In this document: positions 58,720 to 62,558 of the stretch, piece after piece
Numbering within the stretch: the first letter of the stretch is position 1
Layout: each line of letters opens with the position of its first letter
Assembly: GCA_015061915.1 (NCBI GenBank)
Contig: SUVR01000013.1
Location: forward strand, 1 to 62,558
Source of the DNA: Lentisphaerota bacterium
GTDB lineage: Bacteria > Verrucomicrobiota > Lentisphaeria > Victivallales > UBA1829
Reading direction: 5' to 3'
Length of the DNA stretch: 62,558 nucleotides
The notes under the pieces: model-generated
Database searches by the model: none
What the model was told of the DNA's origin: nothing
The model's input: the letters and a program-made list of their open reading frames with translations, nothing else
Position numbers and translations under genes: made by a program

Positions 58720-58747
58720 TTGCATTTTCCCCGCGGGGCTGTATATT
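58720..58747 (+). promoter_or_regulatory. Promoter for tRNA-Ala
   Basis: TTGCAT (58720-58725), 16-base spacer, TATATT (58742-58747), 21 bases before the tRNA. Confidence 0.7.
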
Positions 58748-58768
58748 AAAGACATCATAAAAATATAC

Positions 58769-58845
58769 GGGGTAGTAGCTCAGTTGGCTAGAGCGATACG
58801 TTCGCATCGTATAGGTCGTGGGTTCAACTCCCATCTACTCCACCA
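58769..58845 (+). tRNA. tRNA-Ala (anticodon CGC)
   Basis: 77 bases with encoded CCA. The acceptor GGGGTAG/CTACTCC has the G3-U70 wobble pair that identifies alanine tRNA. The anticodon stem ATACG/CGTAT encloses TTCGCAT, giving CGC, which reads GCG. The T arm is GTGGG-TTCAACT-CCCAT. A terminator follows, then an island-like operon. Confidence 0.96.
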
Positions 58846-58856
58846 GAACTTATTGA

Positions 58857-58899
58857 TTGCCAAGGACTTATGAATAAAGTCCCTGGCAATTTTCTTTTT
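58857..58899 (+). terminator. Intrinsic terminator after tRNA-Ala
   Basis: TTGCCAAGGACTT pairs with AAGTCCCTGGCAA (one mismatch) around a seven-base loop, followed by a T-rich tract. Confidence 0.85.
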
Positions 58900-59171
58900 A
58901 TACCCCTTACAGTTGCAGGCACTTACGGCTTTTCTGCGGAGAGCAAGAGACTGCTGTTCTCAACGCTGAACCATACCAGCAACAGCATTTTGCACCACTT
59001 TTACGGCAAAAGTCTCTGAAACGCAAGGACGCAAGTCCTTGGAGCATTATTGCTTATTATCAACGATTTACAAAAATTGATATTCCAAGGACTTGGTGTA
59101 TCAAATAGACGGTGCAAAAGTTGGTTTTCCGCCACTCCTGCTCCGTCTTTTATTTTGCCAAAGTGAAGTCC
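58861..59171. other. Noncoding interval with repeated AAGGACTT motifs
   Basis: No gene is supported here. The octamer AAGGACTT occurs at 58862-58869 and 59086-59093, and its inverse AAGTCCTT at 59033-59040 and 59163-59170. One inverse copy is part of a perfect hairpin, CAAGGAC-GCAA-GTCCTTG, at 59024-59041. The last copy overlaps the end of the island operon. Confidence 0.8.
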
Positions 59172-60143
59172 TTATCTTTTCTGCTGCTTGTTTTTCAGAT
59201 TCTCTCTGCCATATTTGAGTATCTGCGTTTTTGAAGCAAGAATCTCCCACATGATGATAAGCTCTTTGTATAGCGGTTTTCCGTTTTCATCTTCCGCACT
59301 GAATATTTTGGAAACCGTACCCTTGGAGATTCCAACACGCTCTCCCAACTGCTCAAAGGTCAACCGTGGGTAAAGTTCCTGCGATCCGTTATCCCGGTAA
59401 TTCTGATTGCAGTAATGGCTATATGCTCCGCTTATTTCTTTGATTATTTCCGCAAGCATCTTTTTTACATTATTGGCTCTGCTCCCGGTGGTATTCTTCG
59501 GCTTTTTCTTTTTCTCTACCGGAACACCCAGCCGTGCGTTCATCGCATCAATATTCAGCTCCAGGCGGTCTCCGGCAAATGACAGGATGTCACCAATGCA
59601 GAAAACATGGTCTGCCTTAAAATGATCTGAATACTGCATCTGTGAAGATCCGGAAATCAGTATCGCCTGCGTTCCATCTTTGGGTAAACGCTCATATATG
59701 TTAAAACTGTCTTTGCCGAGATTCAGAGCAAAGTAAACATCACGGGGAATACCGCCAATGCGGTGAGCAGTCATCCCCAGTGACCACAGCTTACCGCCAA
59801 TAATCTCTTCCGGCGTTCCCTTGCACTGAAACAGCTCTCCGAGATGCCGGGAAAATACAGAACTGTCAAAACGCCAATCCCGCAACTCTGCCGGAGAAAC
59901 TTCCCGCATACATCCGGTGTAGGAACAGAGAATGACCGGCTTACCTTGCGGATAGAAAACTTCCTCCTCATGATCCATATCACAATGACAGCGGGCAGTA
60001 GTCCGTTCCCTGCCGACCGGATAGATCATTCTTTGTTGCTGCCAGTATGCCGAGAGTTTATCAATGGTCTGCCAGGGGATTTCCGGGCGATCATGATTCA
60101 GCCATTCAGACAGCAACTTTATTTCGCTCATCGGCAGCACCAT
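59172..60143 (-). CDS. Unknown protein with Cys-rich N-domain and C-terminal helix-turn-helix
   Basis: 323 residues; I do not recognise the family. Near 51-80 a CHCDMD and a CSYTGC pattern could bind zinc. The middle (about 90-215) is an alpha/beta region with repeated Gly-Ser and no known catalytic motif. A Lys-rich linker at about 215-225 leads to a C-terminal helix-turn-helix (LTFEQLGERVGISKGTVSKIFS near 268-289), so it may bind DNA. It overlaps the end of the preceding gene by 38 bases and is the last of a four-gene minus-strand operon. The start is the ATG with GGA upstream; one four codons later is possible. Confidence 0.7.
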   Translation of the reverse strand: MVLPMSEIKLLSEWLNHDRPEIPWQTIDKLSAYWQQQRMIYPVGRERTTARCHCDMDHEEEVFYPQGKPVILCSYTGCMREVSPAELRDWRFDSSVFSRHLGELFQCKGTPEEIIGGKLWSLGMTAHRIGGIPRDVYFALNLGKDSFNIYERLPKDGTQAILISGSSQMQYSDHFKADHVFCIGDILSFAGDRLELNIDAMNARLGVPVEKKKKPKNTTGSRANNVKKMLAEIIKEISGAYSHYCNQNYRDNGSQELYPRLTFEQLGERVGISKGTVSKIFSAEDENGKPLYKELIIMWEILASKTQILKYGRENLKNKQQKR

Positions 60144-61332
60144 TGATTACATCCATTACCGGAGACTGTATGACACCAAGCGTTTCAAAGGCATCTGCCA
60201 AAGTCTGCCGGACCGCTTCATTCTTGGAATAGAGATCGGTATGGTCTCCGGAAAAATAGATGACCATATCACGGTTGAATTTGAACCGGGGATTCAGCCT
60301 GACACGGAATTTAATTTTGCGAACTTCTGCCAGTCCCCTGACCAACGCCTGGTTACTGTAAAGCGTATCAAGCCGGTCATAGACATCGCCGTCTTTATGG
60401 TTATAGGTGAGCCGTTCCTTGCCACTGCCGTCCAAATCGACATCAATAAATGATACTTCAAAAGTGGAAAAAACATTAACCAGATCCAACGGCAAGTGCG
60501 ATTTTTCCCTGTATATGAAATCATCTATATCGTAAAGCTTGCTCCGGAAACTGGACTGATCCAAAGATACGCCACGCATAATATCTGCCCAGGTCTGGCA
60601 AAGCAGAGTTCTCTTGGCTCGGTCAAACGCTTTTGCCCGGATACGCAGCTCATTACGGACATAGTCAAAAACAAAAACCATTTCTGAACTGGCATGATCG
60701 ACATCCCAGGAAAAGCCGTTTTCATTCCATTGGGGTATGATACGATGGGGTTTGTCATAATACACAAAGAAACATTCTTCCCCCATATCGTCCCGCTCAA
60801 CATGGTCAATGATGCACTGCTTGCCATGTCCGGTATGCCGGAAAACAAATGCACTTATCGTTTCCCGCAATGCCGACATCTGCTCTCCGGTATAAGTAAT
60901 TTTTCCGCTGCACTCCCCCTGCAATGACACCTTCAGCCAGAACCGTTCGGAAATAGAGTCTACTTCCGCATAGCGGAAAATACGCTTCTTCACTTCATCA
61001 CTGCCATTGATCAGTATCCACATACTCTTGTTGGGCAAGGTCCAATCTTCAAAATCTGCCGGGGTCTGCAGCTCAAAGAGCTTTACAAGATTATGGATCA
61101 CCGGACCGCTTGCCTTGTTTATGGAGATGTCAAAAACATCGTTCATCTCCTGGCTCACTTTTTCCCTCTGCTCCGTAGGCAGGTTTTTGAATGCTTCGAA
61201 CAATGGGTTGATATTATTTTTGCCTACGGTTTTCCAATCGATCTTCATATCCGGAACGCGGGACTGAAAATACGCTTTCTTCAACTCATTGTCGACTTGC
61301 CTGAACACTTTCTGGATGTCAAATTCAGCCAT
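60106..61332 (-). CDS. Unknown 408-residue protein of the ImmA/IrrE operon
   Basis: I do not recognise this protein. It is soluble, without signal peptide or membrane helix. The first 60 residues are helical and charged; the rest is alternating alpha/beta with several long hydrophobic strands (MWILING near 104, MVFVFDYV near 218, IKFRVRLNP near 351, MVIYFSGDH near 368). No catalytic motif, Walker box or nuclease signature is visible. AGGAG precedes the ATG. It lies 72 bases downstream of the ImmA/IrrE gene, with a stem-loop in the gap, and overlaps the next gene, so it belongs to the same operon. Confidence 0.72.
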   Translation of the reverse strand: MAEFDIQKVFRQVDNELKKAYFQSRVPDMKIDWKTVGKNNINPLFEAFKNLPTEQREKVSQEMNDVFDISINKASGPVIHNLVKLFELQTPADFEDWTLPNKSMWILINGSDEVKKRIFRYAEVDSISERFWLKVSLQGECSGKITYTGEQMSALRETISAFVFRHTGHGKQCIIDHVERDDMGEECFFVYYDKPHRIIPQWNENGFSWDVDHASSEMVFVFDYVRNELRIRAKAFDRAKRTLLCQTWADIMRGVSLDQSSFRSKLYDIDDFIYREKSHLPLDLVNVFSTFEVSFIDVDLDGSGKERLTYNHKDGDVYDRLDTLYSNQALVRGLAEVRKIKFRVRLNPRFKFNRDMVIYFSGDHTDLYSKNEAVRQTLADAFETLGVIQSPVMDVINGAADERNKVAV

Positions 61333-61370
61333 TTCTTCTGTTCTCCTGTATTGATATTGATATAAACATC

Positions 61371-61400
61371 AATACCCAACTCAAAAAAAGAGTGGGTATT
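61371..61400. other. Stem-loop between ImmA/IrrE gene and the 408-residue gene
   Basis: AATACCC-A-ACTC pairs with GAGT-GGGTATT around seven A. On the coding (minus) strand the loop is seven T and no T-run follows, so it is more likely an RNA stability or attenuation element than a terminator. Confidence 0.6.
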
Positions 61401-61404
61401 CCTC

Positions 61405-62115
61405 TTAAAAAAGGGATCCCTGCAACTGCTCTTGGGTCTCAATGAGGTGCAATTTTTCCAAACGATACTGCATTGCCTCTGCTGAAACCTCGAAAATCGC
61501 TGCCAGGTCTTTGGCGACTTTGGGGCGGACGCTGTCCGGGTAAAGGGAGTTCTGGCGCAACTCTTCCATCTCCTTGAAAACGTTCTGCGGTCCGCTGTCC
61601 GGTCCGAACATCTTCTCCCACTCCTGCAATATAAGTGACTGCGGCATAAGGAGAAGCTTGGCATAAATATCCGCCTGGATTTCTTTCTGCTCTTTGCGTT
61701 TTTTCGGATGCTCTTCGCTTTTCCGGTAAACAGAATACTCTTTGGGAGCATCGCCTTCAAACAGATCATCCATCTTATACGCAGCAAGGATCTCCGGCAA
61801 ATGAAGCCTTATATGTCCGACCTCGTGAGCAAGGGAGAAATGGAAACGCCCCGCTTGCTTGTGGTTATTGTACGGTGGATACGGATAGATACTGGAATTG
61901 ACCTGCATCGTAATTTTTCCATTTTTATCCACAGAAGAATGAGCAAGAATGTCATCATCCGGGAACTCTGCCGTTTCCGGGCAGATGCCGTAGACAAACT
62001 CCAACAGATCCTCAATCGGCACGGGCGCGGTCAACGGTTGCCCGTATTTTTCCGTGAACTCCGCCAAAAGAGAAAGAGTGTCTTCTTCTATAATGTTATC
62101 GGCAATATAGGCCAT
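61405..62115 (-). CDS. ImmA/IrrE-family zinc metallopeptidase
   Basis: Predicted protease of 236 residues that would cleave a partner repressor, as ImmA does for ImmR in ICEBs1 and IrrE for DdrO in Deinococcus. The zinc motif is HEVGH in HFSLAHEVGHIRLH near 96-100 and the third ligand region EIQADIYAKLLLMP near 144-157 is typical of the family. The gene starts three bases after the stop of an XRE-type regulator, the usual target. A C-terminal region (about 195-236) with a winged-helix-like pattern follows. It probably controls expression of the downstream unknown genes in response to DNA damage or phage, by analogy. Confidence 0.9.
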   Translation of the reverse strand: MAYIADNIIEEDTLSLLAEFTEKYGQPLTAPVPIEDLLEFVYGICPETAEFPDDDILAHSSVDKNGKITMQVNSSIYPYPPYNNHKQAGRFHFSLAHEVGHIRLHLPEILAAYKMDDLFEGDAPKEYSVYRKSEEHPKKRKEQKEIQADIYAKLLLMPQSLILQEWEKMFGPDSGPQNVFKEMEELRQNSLYPDSVRPKVAKDLAAIFEVSAEAMQYRLEKLHLIETQEQLQGSLF

Positions 62116-62118
62116 GCG

Positions 62119-62517
62119 TCACTCATCGCCTTTCTTTTCTGCCGGTGCATTTTCAGCCTGAACAAAATTCATAAATGTCCGAACCTTATCAAGTTGCTCC
62201 TTGGAGAGACCACTCGCCGTGCGGAGAAAATCCGCCATTATTTGCGGTTTCTCCTTGATGATAGTATCCAGCTCCGGATCGATTTTATTTCCGAGAGCAA
62301 GTAATTCATCAACATTGGTCCCCAATTTCAGAGCCATTGATTTGAGCAGTTCGGCACTTGCCGGGAGTTCCCCAGTTTCGATTTTGGAAAGATAAGTAGG
62401 GCTGATTCCCAGGGCTATGGCAAACTGCCGTCCGGAGAAATTGCCGGGATCTGTTGCCCGTTTCTCTTCTCTCAAGGTGCGAATCTTGTCGCCCAATGCT
62501 TTGCTGCCACCTGCCAT
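62119..62517 (-). CDS. XRE-family transcription regulator
   Basis: 132-residue DNA-binding protein with a Cro/C1-type helix-turn-helix at about 10-75 (IRTLREEKR, then SGRQFAIALGISPTYLSKIETGELPAS, then LLKSMALKLGTNVDELLALG). The C-terminal 55 residues form a helical tail that could hold the cleavage site for the metallopeptidase encoded three bases downstream. AAAGGAT precedes the ATG. It is the first gene of the operon and likely represses its own promoter, which lies at the window edge and cannot be read fully. Confidence 0.92.
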   Translation of the reverse strand: MAGGSKALGDKIRTLREEKRATDPGNFSGRQFAIALGISPTYLSKIETGELPASAELLKSMALKLGTNVDELLALGNKIDPELDTIIKEKPQIMADFLRTASGLSKEQLDKVRTFMNFVQAENAPAEKKGDE

Positions 62518-62558
62518 ATATCTATCCTTTGTTTAATTTCATGCCTCTATGCATTTTA

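Noticed and set aside
58846-59171. Second copy of the tRNA-Ala 3' end as an att site
   Set aside because: I looked for the tRNA 3' sequence downstream to the window end and did not find it; the far boundary of the island may lie outside.

Overview
The window is a 62.6 kb bacterial chromosome segment, moderately GC-rich by eye, with about 51 supportable protein genes and three tRNA genes (Ser-GGA, Glu-CTC, Ala-CGC). I see no rRNA, CRISPR array, insertion sequence or complete prophage. The gene content suggests the Lentisphaeria side of the PVC group (Victivallales-like gut or anaerobic bacterium): ThuA plus Gfo/Idh/MocA sets, type III glutamine synthetase, a SUMF-domain lipoprotein, sialate O-acetylesterase, GH20, and M50/HlyD export-like genes typical of Planctomycetes and Lentisphaerae. 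This placement is an inference from family content, not a computed taxonomy. Most genes share one promoter style: a TTGnnn -35, a 16-base spacer and a TATATT -10.

Layout. 0-5 kb: a glycosyltransferase, a DMT exporter, a radical SAM protein, an acetyltransferase and a secreted protein. 5.3-7.8 kb: an SGNH-like membrane protein overlapping an MBOAT O-acyltransferase, probably a surface-polymer acylation pair. 7.8-9.7 kb: a lipoprotein with a formylglycine-generating-enzyme-like (C-type-lectin fold) domain whose last 40 codons look like the variable repeat of a diversity-generating retroelement; no reverse transcriptase or template repeat lies in the window. 9.7-20 kb: carbohydrate catabolism with an M28-peptidase/AAC(3)-like fusion, an HD hydrolase, two AraC regulators, ThuA, three Gfo/Idh/MocA oxidoreductases and a TIM-barrel sugar isomerase, resembling keto-glycoside pathways.

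20-44 kb is mainly housekeeping: nuclease, thioredoxin, TilS, GcvH, LOG protein, Asd, GT2, GH20, two acyl-ACP thioesterases, HrpA, a dicarboxylate symporter, an MFS transporter, a UDP-sugar dehydrogenase, ProC, RsmB and FKBP. Two small unusual cassettes sit within it: three overlapping genes at 26.5-27.5 kb that look phage-derived, and a secreted Cys-rich protein overlapping a radical SAM gene at 35-36.7 kb.

44.7-49.2 kb is a three-gene membrane system: a periplasmic adaptor, a membrane adaptor with a large cytoplasmic N-domain, and an M50 site-2-protease/adaptor fusion with a PqqD-like N-domain, followed by type III glutamine synthetase, RF1, an ABC exporter, an enolase-superfamily racemase and an RpiB-like isomerase. 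59.2-62.5 kb, just past tRNA-Ala, is an island-like operon: XRE regulator, ImmA/IrrE peptidase and two proteins I do not recognise.

The best candidates for something new are the orphan retroelement target, the PqqD-M50-adaptor system, the tRNA-linked ImmA/IrrE operon, two intergenic elements with the same nested four-way inverted-repeat architecture, and an exact 83-bp tandem array carrying copies of the tRNA-Glu 3' end.
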